Shown: one piece after another, positions 56,107 to 64,000 of the stretch | Position numbering within the stretch: the stretch's first letter is position 1 | Layout: each line of letters opens with the position of its first letter | Source: Paractinoplanes tereljensis | GTDB lineage: Bacteria > Actinomycetota > Actinomycetes > Mycobacteriales > Micromonosporaceae | DNA length: 64,000 nucleotides | Reading direction: 5' to 3' | Assembly: GCF_016862435.1 (NCBI RefSeq) | Contig: NZ_BOMY01000001.1 | Coordinates: 124,001 to 188,000 of the forward strand | The notes under the pieces: model-generated | The model's input: the letters and a program-made list of their open reading frames with translations, nothing else | What the model was told of the DNA's origin: nothing | The model's database searches: none | Made by a program: the position numbers and the translations under genes

Positions 56107-57371
56107 TACTTCACAGCCTTCCCGTCGAGGACCGTCGGCTCTCCCCGGAGGAAGGTCGCGACGATGCGACCCGGCAGGGTGGTGCCCGTGTATGGCGTGT
56201 TGCGGCTGCGGCTCGCCAGCTCGGCCGGGTCGACGACCCGCCGGGCGGACGGGTCCACCAGCGTGAGGTTGGCCGGCGAGCCGACCGCGAGGTCGGTGCC
56301 ATGCCCGTCGAGGCCCGCGATCCGGGCCGGGGTGCGCGACATCCGGTCGGCGATCAGATCCCATCGCTCACCGAGGACGCTCAGCACGATCGAGAGGGCG
56401 GTCTCCAGGCCGAGCATGCCGGGCCGGGCGTACGCCCACTCGCATTCCTTGTCCTCCACCGCGTGCGGCGCGTGGTCGGTGGCGACCACGTCGATGACCC
56501 CGTCGACCAGGGCCTGACGCAGCGCGGCGACGTCCGCGGCCGTACGCAATGGGGGGTTGACCTTGAAAACCGGGTCGTAGGACGCGGCCAGCTCGTCGGT
56601 CAGCAGCAGGTGGTGCGGCGTGACCTCGGCCGTCACCCGGACGCCCCGGGCCTTGGCCTGGCGCAGCACCTCGACCGACCCGGCGGTGGAGACGTGGCAG
56701 ACGTGCAGCCGACTGCCGACGTGCTCGGCCAGGAGCACGTCCCGGGCGATGATCGCCTCCTCGGCCACCGCGGGCCAGCCGGTGAGGCCGAGCCGCGTGC
56801 TGACCTCGCCCTCGTGCATCTGCGCGCCCTCGGTGAGCCGCGGCTCCTCGGCGTGCTGCGCGATGATGCCGTCGAACGCCTTGACGTATTCCAGGGCGCG
56901 GCGCATCAGGCGCGGGTCGGCGACGCAGAAGCCGTCGTCGGAGAAGATGCGCACGCCAGCCGCGGAGGTGGCCATCGCGCCGAGTTCGGCGAGCTGCTTG
57001 CCGGCCAGCCCGACGGTGACGGCGCCGATCGGCTGCACGTCGACCAGGCCGGCCTCCCGGCCGAGCCGCCAGACCTGCTCGACCACGCCGGCGGTGTCGG
57101 CGACCGGCGAGGTGTTGGCCATCGCGAAGACCGCCGTGTAGCCACCGAGCGCGGCGGCCCGGGAGCCGGTCTCCACCGTCTCGGCGTCTTCCCGGCCCGG
57201 CTCACGCAGGTGGGTGTGCAGGTCAACGAGCCCGGGCAGCGCAACCAGGCCCGATCCGTCGACGACGTCCTCCGTGCCATCCGGAGCCGACACGACAAAA
57301 CCATCGCGCAGCACCAAATCGGACGGCGCGGCGCCGAGAACGGAGACGCCCTGGATCAAAAAGCCGGTCAC
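56106..57371 (-). CDS. pyrC: Dihydroorotase
   Basis: 421 residues, the long PyrC/allantoinase-like type. [20 protein letters not shown] (zinc His pair), [28 protein letters not shown] (zinc His) and [13 protein letters not shown] (catalytic Asp). Third step of pyrimidine synthesis. Overlaps pyrB by four bases. Confidence 0.96.
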   Translation of the reverse strand: MTGFLIQGVSVLGAAPSDLVLRDGFVVSAPDGTEDVVDGSGLVALPGLVDLHTHLREPGREDAETVETGSRAAALGGYTAVFAMANTSPVADTAGVVEQVWRLGREAGLVDVQPIGAVTVGLAGKQLAELGAMATSAAGVRIFSDDGFCVADPRLMRRALEYVKAFDGIIAQHAEEPRLTEGAQMHEGEVSTRLGLTGWPAVAEEAIIARDVLLAEHVGSRLHVCHVSTAGSVEVLRQAKARGVRVTAEVTPHHLLLTDELAASYDPVFKVNPPLRTAADVAALRQALVDGVIDVVATDHAPHAVEDKECEWAYARPGMLGLETALSIVLSVLGERWDLIADRMSRTPARIAGLDGHGTDLAVGSPANLTLVDPSARRVVDPAELASRSRNTPYTGTTLPGRIVATFLRGEPTVLDGKAVK

Positions 57372-58291
57372 GCTTTGCCCCCAAGCAGCAGATAGAGAAC
57401 CGCCATCCGGGCCGAAACCCCGTTGGCGACCTGTTCGACGATCGTGGAGCGGGACGAGTCGGCCACCTCGGGCGCGATCTCCATGCCCCGGTTCATCGGC
57501 CCCGGGTGCATGACGATGGCGTGCTCGGGCAGCTTGCGCATGCGCGCGAGGTCGAGACCGTAGCGCCGGCTGTACTCCCGGGCGGACGGAAAGTACGAGT
57601 CCTGCATGCGCTCGGTCTGCACTCTCAGCATCATCACGACGTCCATGTCGGGCAGAACGCTATCGAGGTCGTATGACACTTTGGTCGCTGGCGAGAGCGC
57701 CGCCGCGATGTCCCGCGGAACCAGCGTCGGCGGCCCGACCAGGGTGACGTGCGCGCCCAGCGTGGTCAGCAGCAACACATTGGAGCGGGCGACCCGGCTG
57801 TGCAGAACATCGCCGACGATCGCCACCCGGAGCCCGGCGAGCCGGCCGAGCCGCGAGCGCATCGTGTACGCGTCCAGCAACGCCTGGGTCGGGTGCTCGT
57901 GCGTGCCGTCGCCCGCGTTGATCACCGAGCCGTCCACCCAGGAGGCGAGCCGGTGCGGCGCCCCCGAGGCGGAGTGCCGGATGACCACCGCGTCGGCCCC
58001 CATTGCCTGCAATGTGAGAGCGGTGTCCTTCAGGCTCTCACCCTTCGAGACGCTGGAGCCTTTTGCGGAAAAATTGATGACATCCGCGGAGAGACGCTTG
58101 GCGGCGGCTTCAAACGAGATGCGCGTACGGGTGGAGTCCTCGTAGAAAAGGTTGACCACCGTGCGGCCCCGGAGGGTCGGCAGCTTCTTGACCTCCCGGC
58201 CGGCCAGCGCGGCCATCTCGCCCGCGGTGTCCAGAATCAGCGTGGCGGTGGCCAGGTCCAGATCGGCGGCCGAACGTAGATGCTTGATCAT
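57368..58291 (-). CDS. pyrB: Aspartate carbamoyltransferase catalytic chain
   Basis: 307 residues. Carbamoyl phosphate site [12 protein letters not shown], loop [28 protein letters not shown] and the aspartate site [11 protein letters not shown]. No pyrI regulatory chain nearby, as expected for actinobacteria. Start overlaps the pyrR stop by four bases. Confidence 0.97.
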   Translation of the reverse strand: MIKHLRSAADLDLATATLILDTAGEMAALAGREVKKLPTLRGRTVVNLFYEDSTRTRISFEAAAKRLSADVINFSAKGSSVSKGESLKDTALTLQAMGADAVVIRHSASGAPHRLASWVDGSVINAGDGTHEHPTQALLDAYTMRSRLGRLAGLRVAIVGDVLHSRVARSNVLLLTTLGAHVTLVGPPTLVPRDIAAALSPATKVSYDLDSVLPDMDVVMMLRVQTERMQDSYFPSAREYSRRYGLDLARMRKLPEHAIVMHPGPMNRGMEIAPEVADSSRSTIVEQVANGVSARMAVLYLLLGGKA

Positions 58292-58848
58292 TTGTCGCCC
58301 CCGGTGAGCTTGACCTCGTCCAGCCCGTCGACCTCGAGCAGCGACACCCGGACGCTCTCGGAGACCGCGGTCGGAATGTTCTTGCCGACGTAGTCGGCGC
58401 GGATCGGCAGCTGCCGGTGCCCCCGGTCGACAAGCACCGCGAGTTGCACCGACGAGGGCCGGCCGACGTCGTTGAGCGCGTCCAGGGCGGCCCGCACCGT
58501 ACGGCCGGAAAACAGCACGTCATCGACCAGAATGACCCGCCGGCCGTCGATGCCGCCGCCGGGCAGTTCGGTCTTGCCGAGCGCCCGGGTGGCGTGCAGC
58601 CGCAGGTCGTCGCGGTAGAGCGTGATGTCGAGCGACCCGACCGGAACGTCGATGCCCTCGAACGCGTGGATGCGGGCCGCCAGGCGCTGGGCGAGCGGCA
58701 CTCCGCGGGTCGGGATTCCGAGCAGCACGGTGCCGGTGGCGCCGGACGTCTTCTCGAGAATCTGATGAGCGATGCGGTCGACGACCCGATGCAGGTCGGA
58801 CTCACCCAAAATGATCTTGCTGGTGGTGTCAGCACGCGGCGATGCCAC
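58288..58848 (-). CDS. pyrR: Pyr operon regulator / uracil phosphoribosyltransferase
   Basis: 186 residues from the GTG at 58848, six bases after a perfect AGGAGG. PRPP-binding loop [34 protein letters not shown] and the dimer arm [12 protein letters not shown] are PyrR hallmarks. Binds pyr mRNA in response to UMP/UTP. First gene of the operon; a PyrR-binding-loop match lies directly upstream. Confidence 0.96.
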   Translation of the reverse strand: MASPRADTTSKIILGESDLHRVVDRIAHQILEKTSGATGTVLLGIPTRGVPLAQRLAARIHAFEGIDVPVGSLDITLYRDDLRLHATRALGKTELPGGGIDGRRVILVDDVLFSGRTVRAALDALNDVGRPSSVQLAVLVDRGHRQLPIRADYVGKNIPTAVSESVRVSLLEVDGLDEVKLTGGDK

Positions 58849-58861
58849 GGCGGACCTCCTT

Positions 58862-58883
58862 CCCCGCCTCACGGGACGGGTCG
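58862..58883 (-). promoter_or_regulatory. PyrR-binding loop next to the pyrR ribosome site
   Basis: On the minus strand CCCG pairs with CGGG around UCCCGUGAGG. The loop fits the PyrR-binding consensus UCC-N-G-N-GAGG. It ends just before GGAAGGAGG, so bound PyrR would hide the ribosome site: translational repression, as described for Mycobacterium smegmatis. No terminator is seen between this element and the gene. Confidence 0.6.
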
Positions 58884-59060
58884 TTAAAGGACGTCGACGG
58901 GAACCCCGAAAGAAGGCTTCCCGATGGCTGACGCTACGTTACCAGTGGACGCGGCGTTGACCATGGTGACGTGCCCGACCCCTGGTACCAGCCGGACGAA
59001 TCCGGCACATCCCCCGCGGGCCGCGCGACTCATCGGTAACCAACACTTGACCGGCGGTCG

Positions 59061-59086
59061 CACACTGCGTACCGTCACGCTGCGTA
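59061..59086 (+). promoter_or_regulatory. Tandem BldD-box-like repeats upstream of bldD
   Basis: CACACTGCGTA (59061-59071) and CACGCTGCGTA (59076-59086) are direct repeats with a 15-base period, ~55-80 bases before the bldD start. The second, in TCACGCTGCGTAG, matches the known BldD box (T-N-AC-N-CTG-N-GT) at every fixed position but the last A. Fits autoregulation known from Streptomyces. Confidence 0.6.
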
Positions 59087-59139
59087 GCGATCGCGGAGGA
59101 AGAACCCTCCGGGCCAGCACAGTACTGGGAGTGTTCCGA

Positions 59140-59628
59140 ATGCCGTCTGAGTACGCCAAGTCGTTGGGCGCCCGCCTGCGCTCAATCCGGCAGCAGCAGG
59201 GTCTTAGCCTGCAGGGTGTCGAAGAGAAGTCGAACGGCCGCTGGAAGGCCGTAGTGGTGGGCTCGTACGAGCGCGGCGACCGCGCGGTCACCGTGTCGCG
59301 CCTCGCCGAGCTGGCTGACTTCTACCGGGTGCCCGTCTCGGAACTGCTGCCCGACGGCAGCGGTGTCCGCCTCGAGGCCACCAACAAGATCGTGCTTGAC
59401 CTGGAAAAACTGTACGACACCACGGGCGAGGACCTCGCCTACGTCGCACGGTACGCCCGGGCCATCCAGCAGCAGCGCGGCGACTACAACGGCCGCGTCC
59501 TCTCCATCCGAGCCGACGACCTGCGCGCGCTCGCCATCGTCTACGACATCTCCCCCTCAGGCTTGATCGAGCGCCTGACGGAACAGGGTGTCCTGGTAGC
59601 CGACCCCCGCGCGTTCTTCGCCAGCTGA
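59140..59628 (+). CDS. bldD: Developmental regulator BldD, c-di-GMP-responsive
   Basis: 162 residues from the ATG at 59140. N-terminal XRE-type helix-turn-helix (~6-70: KSLGARLRSIRQQQGLSLQG, then SYERGDRAVTVSRLAELADF). C-terminal c-di-GMP domain with the exact signature RGD-x8-RADD at residues 113-127. In Streptomyces, tetrameric c-di-GMP binds here and drives BldD dimerisation to hold back sporulation genes. Orientation opposite to the pyr operon. Confidence 0.96.
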   Translation: MPSEYAKSLGARLRSIRQQQGLSLQGVEEKSNGRWKAVVVGSYERGDRAVTVSRLAELADFYRVPVSELLPDGSGVRLEATNKIVLDLEKLYDTTGEDLAYVARYARAIQQQRGDYNGRVLSIRADDLRALAIVYDISPSGLIERLTEQGVLVADPRAFFAS

Positions 59629-59690
59629 TTCCCCCAGCTAGCAGCAAACCCCCCATCTAAATCCCCCGCGCGAAAGCGCCCTCAACGCCC

Positions 59691-59715
59691 AAGGCCCGCG
59701 GCCCCCGCGGGCCTT
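59691..59715 (+). terminator. bldD terminator
   Basis: AAGGCCCGCGG pairs perfectly with CCGCGGGCCTT around CCC, 63 bases after the bldD stop. Eleven pairs, no long T-run. Confidence 0.7.
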
Positions 59716-60311
59716 CAGCGTCTCCAGGGAAAGCAAAAAGCACGGACGGCCTGAACGCCCCACAGCGCGGCGCCAAACGGCCGACCGGCAAAGTTCCCCA
59801 CGATCAACTCCGCCGGCCCAGCACAGGCAGCCACAGGCGCCCCAAATGCCCCCCGGTCGATGTCACCGACCGTGCGGACACTCTCCAGACCTCCAACAGC
59901 AACGCCCGTTTTCGCACATCGAGTGAACGCGAAAACTCAATTCAAGCCGCCCCCACCACAGGCCGTCACCACCCAGCACCGCCCCACCCCAGGGCACCCC
60001 ACGACGCCCGTTCCCAGCAACTGTTCGACCGAACGTGACCGGCAAGCCCCCAAAAGCTCCCCCCGCCCGCCCCACCTCAACCCACGCCGAAGCCCGACGA
60101 GGCGCGAAGCGCGAGCCGGCGAAGGCCCAAACAACCGCAACCGGCGCGGAATGTTCCCAGGACCCACCACCAAGGCCGGCCCGCCCAAGCAACGCGCCCG
60201 GAGCGCCCAAAAGCGCGGAAGCCAGACCACCGAGCGAAAGGGGACCGCCAGCCCAGTCACGCCCCCAGCAGCGAGGAACCAAGCTCCTGCCCGTCACGGA
60301 TAACCACGCAA
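59716..60311. other. Gene-poor, strand-skewed intergenic region
   Basis: About 600 bases with no convincing gene. The plus strand is strongly rich in C and A and poor in G and T. Open frames exist on both strands but give Pro/Arg/Thr-rich low-complexity protein without a ribosome site. One inverted repeat, GTTTTCGC with GCGAAAAC (59908-59936, 13-base spacer), stands out. Could hold an unrecognised RNA. Confidence 0.5.
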
Positions 60312-60385
60312 GGTTGGTGGGCCGGGGTGACCAGGCAGGGCATAGATGCTTTACCGCCCAGCCTGGTCACCCCGGCCCACCAACC
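60312..60385. repeat. Long perfect inverted repeat, 25-base arms
   Basis: The 25 bases at 60312-60336 (starting GGTTGGTGGGCC) are the exact reverse complement of 60361-60385, with a 24-base loop whose ends (GGGC/GCCC) pair further. It lies between convergent bldD and nusB. Could be a strong bidirectional terminator, a cruciform site or a structured RNA. Confidence 0.9.
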
Positions 60386-60411
60386 GTCCCCCCCGCAAGA
60401 AACACGCAAAA

Positions 60412-60441
60412 GCCGCCCGGAACCAACACCATCCGGGCGGC
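60412..60441 (-). terminator. Intrinsic terminator of the aroB-aroQ-efp-nusB transcript
   Basis: On the minus strand GCCGCCCGG pairs perfectly with CCGGGCGGC around a 12-base loop, followed by TTTTGCGTGTTT. It starts 18 bases after the nusB stop. Confidence 0.85.
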
Positions 60442-60458
60442 AATAAAGAGCGGAAACC

Positions 60459-60893
60459 TCAGCGAGAAGCGAACTCAGCAATCCGCCCCAGGATCCCGTT
60501 AAGGAACCGAGGACTGTCATCGGTAGACATCTGCTTAGCAAGCTCAACGGCCTCGGTAATAGCAACCGGATCGTCAATCTCCGGAACGTAAAGCAGCTCG
60601 AACACCGCAATCCGCGCCAGGTTGCGATCAACAACCGGCATGCGATCGAGCGTCCAGCCCTCCGCGTAAGAAGCCAGCAACTCATCGATCCGGTCGAGGT
60701 TCTTAGCCACGCCCTCAACCAAAGCCACCGCATAGTCCATGTGCTCAGGCCGAGGCTTCTCAATCCGCTCAAGATAGGTCCGAAGAACCTCGCTAGGGGC
60801 AAGATCCCGCAGATCGGCCTCGTAGAGCACGTCCAGCGCCCGCTTACGTGCCTTGCGGCGAGCAGGCATCTGGGTCTTAGGGGCGTCCGCCAT
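60459..60893 (-). CDS. nusB: Transcription antitermination protein NusB
   Basis: 144 residues. KARKRALDVLYEADLRDL, WTLDRMPVVDRNLARIAVFE and DDPVAITEAVELAKQMSTDD then FLNGILGRI are the NusB signature. Binds boxA RNA with NusE (S10) during rRNA transcription. One base after efp. Confidence 0.97.
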   Translation of the reverse strand: MADAPKTQMPARRKARKRALDVLYEADLRDLAPSEVLRTYLERIEKPRPEHMDYAVALVEGVAKNLDRIDELLASYAEGWTLDRMPVVDRNLARIAVFELLYVPEIDDPVAITEAVELAKQMSTDDSPRFLNGILGRIAEFASR

Positions 60894-60894
60894 A

Positions 60895-61452
60895 TCAGGA
60901 ACGACCGAGGTAACGGCCGTCGCGGGTGTCGACCTTGATCTTCTCGCCGGTGGTGATGAAGAGCGGCACGTTGACGGTGGCGCCGGTCTCGACGGTCGCC
61001 GGCTTGGTGCCGCCGGTGGAGCGGTCGCCCTGCAGGCCGGGCTCGGTGTAGGTGACCAGGAGGAAGACGCTGGTCGGCAGCTCGATGTAGAGCGGCACGC
61101 CCTCGTGCGTGGCGACGGTCGCCTCGGCCTCGGTGAGCAGGTAGTTCGCGTTCTCGCCGACGGTCACGCCGGGCACGGTGATCTGCTCGAAGGTGTCGAG
61201 GTCCATGAAGACGAAGTCTTCGCCGTCGAGGTAGAGGTATTGCATCGTGCGCTTGTCGACCGTGGCCGTCTCGACCTTGGTGCCGGCGTTGAAGGTCTTG
61301 TCGACGACCTTGCCGGAGAGCACGTTCTTGAGCGTGGTGCGCACGAACGCCCCACCCTTGCCGGGCTTGACGTGCTGGAACTCCACGACGGACCAGAGAT
61401 CGCCGTCGAGGTTGAGAACCAGACCGTTCTTAAGGTCGTTCGTGGAAGCCAT
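60895..61452 (-). CDS. efp: Elongation factor P
   Basis: 185 residues. First domain with the tRNA-contact loop [17 protein letters not shown] (Lys at the tip), then [20 protein letters not shown] and the C-terminal OB fold ending [18 protein letters not shown]. Relieves ribosome stalling at Pro runs. No epmA/epmB-type modification gene in the window. Confidence 0.97.
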   Translation of the reverse strand: MASTNDLKNGLVLNLDGDLWSVVEFQHVKPGKGGAFVRTTLKNVLSGKVVDKTFNAGTKVETATVDKRTMQYLYLDGEDFVFMDLDTFEQITVPGVTVGENANYLLTEAEATVATHEGVPLYIELPTSVFLLVTYTEPGLQGDRSTGGTKPATVETGATVNVPLFITTGEKIKVDTRDGRYLGRS

Positions 61453-61476
61453 GACCTGCCTAAATCCTGGGGAAAC

Positions 61477-61941
61477 TTATCGGTGACCGTCCGAGTTTAC
61501 CGGCGGCTGGGCCTGGTCGCCCAACTGGGCCAGATGCTCGAGCGCCAGCCGGTAACCATCAACACCCAGGCCCATGATCACCCCGGTGGCAACCGCCGAG
61601 ATGACCGACTTGTGGCGGAACTCCTCACGGCGGTGGATGTTGGAGATATGCACCTCGATGAGGTTTCCGCGAAGCATGGCGCAGGCGTCCCGGATCGCGA
61701 TGTTGTAATGCGTCCAGGCGGCCGGGTTGAGCACCACGTGCGCGCCCGCGTCGGCGGCCTCGTGCAGCCACTTGAGCATCTCGAACTCGGCGTCGGTCTG
61801 CCGCACCTCGACCTCGACCTCGAGCCGCTTGCCGGTCGCCAGGCAGAGGTCGACCAGGTCGGCGTAGGTGGTGTGCCCGTAGATCTCCGGCTCGCGAGTG
61901 CCCAGGCGACCGATGTTCGGACCGTTCAGCACGTAGATCAT
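61477..61941 (-). CDS. aroQ: 3-dehydroquinate dehydratase, type II
   Basis: 154 residues. [20 protein letters not shown] (with the catalytic Tyr region), [34 protein letters not shown] and [17 protein letters not shown] (His). Follows aroB with a four-base overlap; the two catalyse consecutive steps of the shikimate pathway. Confidence 0.96.
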   Translation of the reverse strand: MIYVLNGPNIGRLGTREPEIYGHTTYADLVDLCLATGKRLEVEVEVRQTDAEFEMLKWLHEAADAGAHVVLNPAAWTHYNIAIRDACAMLRGNLIEVHISNIHRREEFRHKSVISAVATGVIMGLGVDGYRLALEHLAQLGDQAQPPVNSDGHR

Positions 61942-63005
61942 CGCGCCACCTCCGCGTAGGCCTCGACCAGCATCTCCTCGCTCGGCCCGGTGAGGATGCC
62001 CGGCTTCGCCAGGCCGTCCAGCACCACGAACCGCAAGGTCGCGGCCCGCGTCTTCTTATCGACGCGCATCGCGCTCAGAAGATCGGTCCAGGCCTCCGAC
62101 GAGTACGCCGTGGGGAGCCCCACCTGCTCCAGGACCGCCCGGTGGCGCGCCGCGGTGGCCGAGTCGAGCCGGCCGGACAGCCGGGACAGCTCGGCCGCGA
62201 AGATGAGCCCGACCGAGACCGCGTGCCCGTGCTTCCAGGTGTATTTCTCGCGTTTCTCGATCGCGTGCCCGAGCGTGTGCCCGTAGTTGAGGATCTCCCG
62301 CAGCCCGGACTCCTTGAGGTCGACGCTGACCACGTCGGCCTTGACCTGGATGGCCCGCTCGACGAGCTCCTTCAGCGTTTTCCCGGCCGGGTCGGCGGCA
62401 CCGGCCGGATCGGTCTCGACGAGCTCGAGGATGCGCGGGTCGGCGATGAACCCGCACTTGATCACCTCGGCCAGCCCGGCGGCGAGGTCGTCGGCCGGCA
62501 GGGTGCCGAGCGCGTCGAGGTCGCAGAGCACCCCGGCGGGCGGGTGGAACGCGCCGACCAGGTTTTTGCCGGCGTCGATGTTGACCCCGGTCTTGCCGCC
62601 CACCGACGCGTCGACCATGCCGAGCAGCGAGGTCGACACCGGCACCCAGCGGACCCCGCGCAGCCAGCTCGCGGCAACGAACCCGGCCAGGTCGGTGACC
62701 GCGCCCCCGCCGACCCCGACCACCACGTCGGTGCGGGTGAAGCCGGCTTTGCCCAACGTGTCCCAGCACTGGGCGGCGACCGCGACGCTCTTGCCGCGCT
62801 CGGCGTCGGGCACCTCGATCGGGGTCACCCCGGGCAGCGCGGCGGCGAGGCGCTCGGCCCGCTCCCGCAGCGGCGCCGCATAGAGCACCGCGACCCGGGC
62901 CGCACCGTCGATCAGCCCCGGCAGCTCGCCGCCGAGATCATTGCCGACCAGCACGTCGTACGGCCGGTCACCACCCACCTGTATGCGCGTCACCACGGCG
63001 GTCAC
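61938..63005 (-). CDS. aroB: 3-dehydroquinate synthase
   Basis: 355 residues. NAD site [21 protein letters not shown] split by the fold, [36 protein letters not shown] and metal-binding [15 protein letters not shown] and [13 protein letters not shown]. Second step of the shikimate pathway. The aroK/aroC genes expected upstream are not in the window. Confidence 0.97.
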   Translation of the reverse strand: MTAVVTRIQVGGDRPYDVLVGNDLGGELPGLIDGAARVAVLYAAPLRERAERLAAALPGVTPIEVPDAERGKSVAVAAQCWDTLGKAGFTRTDVVVGVGGGAVTDLAGFVAASWLRGVRWVPVSTSLLGMVDASVGGKTGVNIDAGKNLVGAFHPPAGVLCDLDALGTLPADDLAAGLAEVIKCGFIADPRILELVETDPAGAADPAGKTLKELVERAIQVKADVVSVDLKESGLREILNYGHTLGHAIEKREKYTWKHGHAVSVGLIFAAELSRLSGRLDSATAARHRAVLEQVGLPTAYSSEAWTDLLSAMRVDKKTRAATLRFVVLDGLAKPGILTGPSEEMLVEAYAEVAR

Positions 63006-63078
63006 TTTATCGGCGCCCTCCGACAGAACCGGCTGGGCCCGCGTGGGGTTCCATCCCTCGGACGTACGCGTGCGGATT

Positions 63079-63110
63079 GGGGTTATATCTTTCTAACCCC
63101 AGACGGGTTA
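63079..63110. promoter_or_regulatory. GGGTTA half-sites before the RHH-Clp gene
   Basis: GGGGTTA (63079-63085) and TAACCCC (63094-63100) form an inverted repeat with an 8-base spacer, and a third GGGTTA lies at 63105-63110, ten bases before the ATG. The spacer holds TATATCT, a possible -10. The ribbon-helix-helix domain of the next protein is an obvious candidate binder. Confidence 0.6.
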
Positions 63111-63120
63111 CAAATTCCGC

Positions 63121-63831
63121 ATGCCGAAAATCAACGTGTACCTCCCCGATGATCTGGCCGACGCCGTCCGCGACTCCGGTGTTCCCGTCTCGGCCATCTG
63201 CCAGCGGGCCCTGGAACAGGCCATCCGCCGCATGCAGGCGATCCGCGAGGTGAGCCTGAGCGACCTCGACCCGGCGTCGTTCTCGGAGCGGCTGCCCAGC
63301 TTCACCGGCCGCCTGGTGCTCGCGCTGAGCCTGGCCACCGACCGCGCCAAGGCGGCCGGCGCCACCGTGGTGACCACCGGCGACCTGCTCGCCGGCCTGC
63401 AATCCGAGGGCAGCAACCTGGCCCTGCAGATCCTCACCGCGATGGACGTGGCCCCGGCGTCGCTGGCCGCGGTGTCCACACCGGAACCCGCAGCCACCGG
63501 CGACGCGCTGCGGTTCAGCAATCCGGCCGCGGTGGCGCTGGAGCTGGCGGTCGGCGAGGCGGTCGGTTTCGGCCACAACTACGTCGGCTGCGAGCACCTG
63601 ATCGTCGCCCTGGCCGGCGAGCCCGACGGCGCGGCCGGCGAGCTGCTGCGCGCCCGCGGAGTCGACGCCCGCTCGACCCGCCGCGCGGTGGCCGCCGCCC
63701 TGGCCGGTTACGTGCACCTGCGCGCCAGCGCCAGCCAGGCCCCACCCCCGGAAGCCCTGCTGGCGGCCTTCCGCGCCGAGCTGGCCCCACTGGTGGAGCG
63801 CCTCGAAGCGCTCGAAGCCCGAGCGAACTAG
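63121..63831 (+). CDS. Ribbon-helix-helix / Clp N-domain fusion protein
   Basis: 236 residues. Residues ~1-40 form a CopG/Arc-type ribbon-helix-helix (PKINVYLPDDLADAVRDSG, then SAICQRALEQAIRR). Residues ~55-205 hold two Clp-N-like repeats: LALSLATDRAKAAGATVVTT followed by GDLLAGLQ, and LAVGEAVGFGHNYVGCEHLI followed by VALAGEPDG. A short coiled tail (FRAELAPLVERLEALEA) ends it. No AAA+ module. Likely a DNA-binding protein whose Clp-N part recognises a substrate or adaptor; function unknown. Stop shared with the next gene via CTAG. Confidence 0.8.
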   Translation: MPKINVYLPDDLADAVRDSGVPVSAICQRALEQAIRRMQAIREVSLSDLDPASFSERLPSFTGRLVLALSLATDRAKAAGATVVTTGDLLAGLQSEGSNLALQILTAMDVAPASLAAVSTPEPAATGDALRFSNPAAVALELAVGEAVGFGHNYVGCEHLIVALAGEPDGAAGELLRARGVDARSTRRAVAAALAGYVHLRASASQAPPPEALLAAFRAELAPLVERLEALEARAN

Positions 63832-64000
63832 GCGGGCTGGCGGCCGGCGTTCGGGGGCAGCTCGGTGGACAGGACGATCTTGCCGCGGGTGTGCCGGGCG
63901 GCCAGCTCGGTGTAGGCGTCCTTGATCGCGTCGAGCGGGTAGACCGCGGCGATCGGCAGGACGATGCGGCCCCAGGCGATCTCGTCGGCCAGGAAGGCGA
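63828..64000 (-). CDS. MDR-family zinc/NADPH dehydrogenase, C-terminal end
   Basis: Only the last 56 residues are in the window. They read IVLPIAAVYPLDAIKDAYTE followed by LAARHTRGKIVL, the usual ending of medium-chain NADP-dependent alcohol dehydrogenases and quinone reductases, with a short Pro-rich tail. The active site lies outside the window. Confidence 0.8.
   Translation of the reverse strand, partial: AFLADEIAWGRIVLPIAAVYPLDAIKDAYTELAARHTRGKIVLSTELPPNAGRQPA

Noticed and set aside
59860..60303. Possible 147-residue protein downstream of bldD
   Set aside because: Low-complexity Pro/Arg/Thr sequence, no ribosome site, and frames on both strands are equally open.

Overview
The window is a stretch of a high-GC actinobacterial chromosome. 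Gene content and order fit a Micromonosporaceae genome of the Actinoplanes/Micromonospora type. Evidence: very high G+C with GC-rich third positions, many GTG starts, an actinobacterial integration host factor (mihF), BldD with its c-di-GMP signature, a helicase-defective PriA, and the order pyrR-pyrB-pyrC-carA-carB-pyrD-pyrF-mihF-gmk-rpoZ-coaBC-metK-priA-def-fmt-rsmB-rpe. The genus is an inference. I see no rRNA, tRNA, CRISPR array, insertion sequence or prophage.

Layout. 1-7.8 kb: accessory metabolism (a 5'-truncated GH3 glycosidase, an acetyltransferase, a DUF218 protein, a phosphofructokinase, a Tat-exported M28 peptidase, a DUF3616 protein). 7.8-15.4 kb: an ABC exporter, an LLM flavoprotein, a degenerate SAM-hydrolase relative, a GntR regulator beside a methyltransferase and a small Cys-rich protein, and a MerR regulator. 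15.4-24.2 kb, minus strand: pheST, a dehydrogenase with a TrmH methylase, infC-rpmI-rplT, a PH-domain protein, hisG and hisE. 24.3-27.2 kb: an amino-acid ABC importer and a small secreted protein. 27.2-30.9 kb: a ribD-ribE-ribBA-ribH operon behind an FMN riboswitch. 31-32.7 kb: a receiver-GGDEF protein and rpe. 32.8-35.3 kb: a septum-formation-type lipoprotein, an ArsR regulator and a shortened FadB/FadJ-like protein. 35.3-58.9 kb: the long housekeeping block rsmB to pyrR, interrupted by a P450, a broken TIR gene, a TetR/methyltransferase pair and bioA. 59-64 kb: bldD, a long intergenic region with large hairpins, nusB-efp-aroQ-aroB, a ribbon-helix-helix/Clp-N fusion and the end of an MDR dehydrogenase.

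Working together. The pyr operon encodes all of de novo UMP synthesis except orotate phosphoribosyltransferase, and it carries a PyrR-binding-loop match right next to the pyrR ribosome binding site. The rib operon makes riboflavin from GTP and ribulose-5-phosphate under FMN control, and rpe next door interconverts the pentose phosphates. metK, fmt, def, rsmB, infC, efp, pheST, rplT, rpmI, rpoZ, nusB and mihF form the translation, transcription and nucleoid core. The GGDEF protein and BldD are possible ends of one c-di-GMP circuit.

The least explained items are: the TIR fragment fused out of frame to an unrecognised 300-residue region; the FadB-like protein that has lost its NAD-binding domain; the GntR / Cys-mini-protein module with twin CGTATACG palindromes; a SAM-hydrolase-like protein without its catalytic motif; the RHH-Clp fusion with GGGTTA half-sites; and a small family of GATCTTG hairpins, two of which lie where bioA interrupts the pyr operon. 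All calls come from reading the sequence alone; no database search was run.
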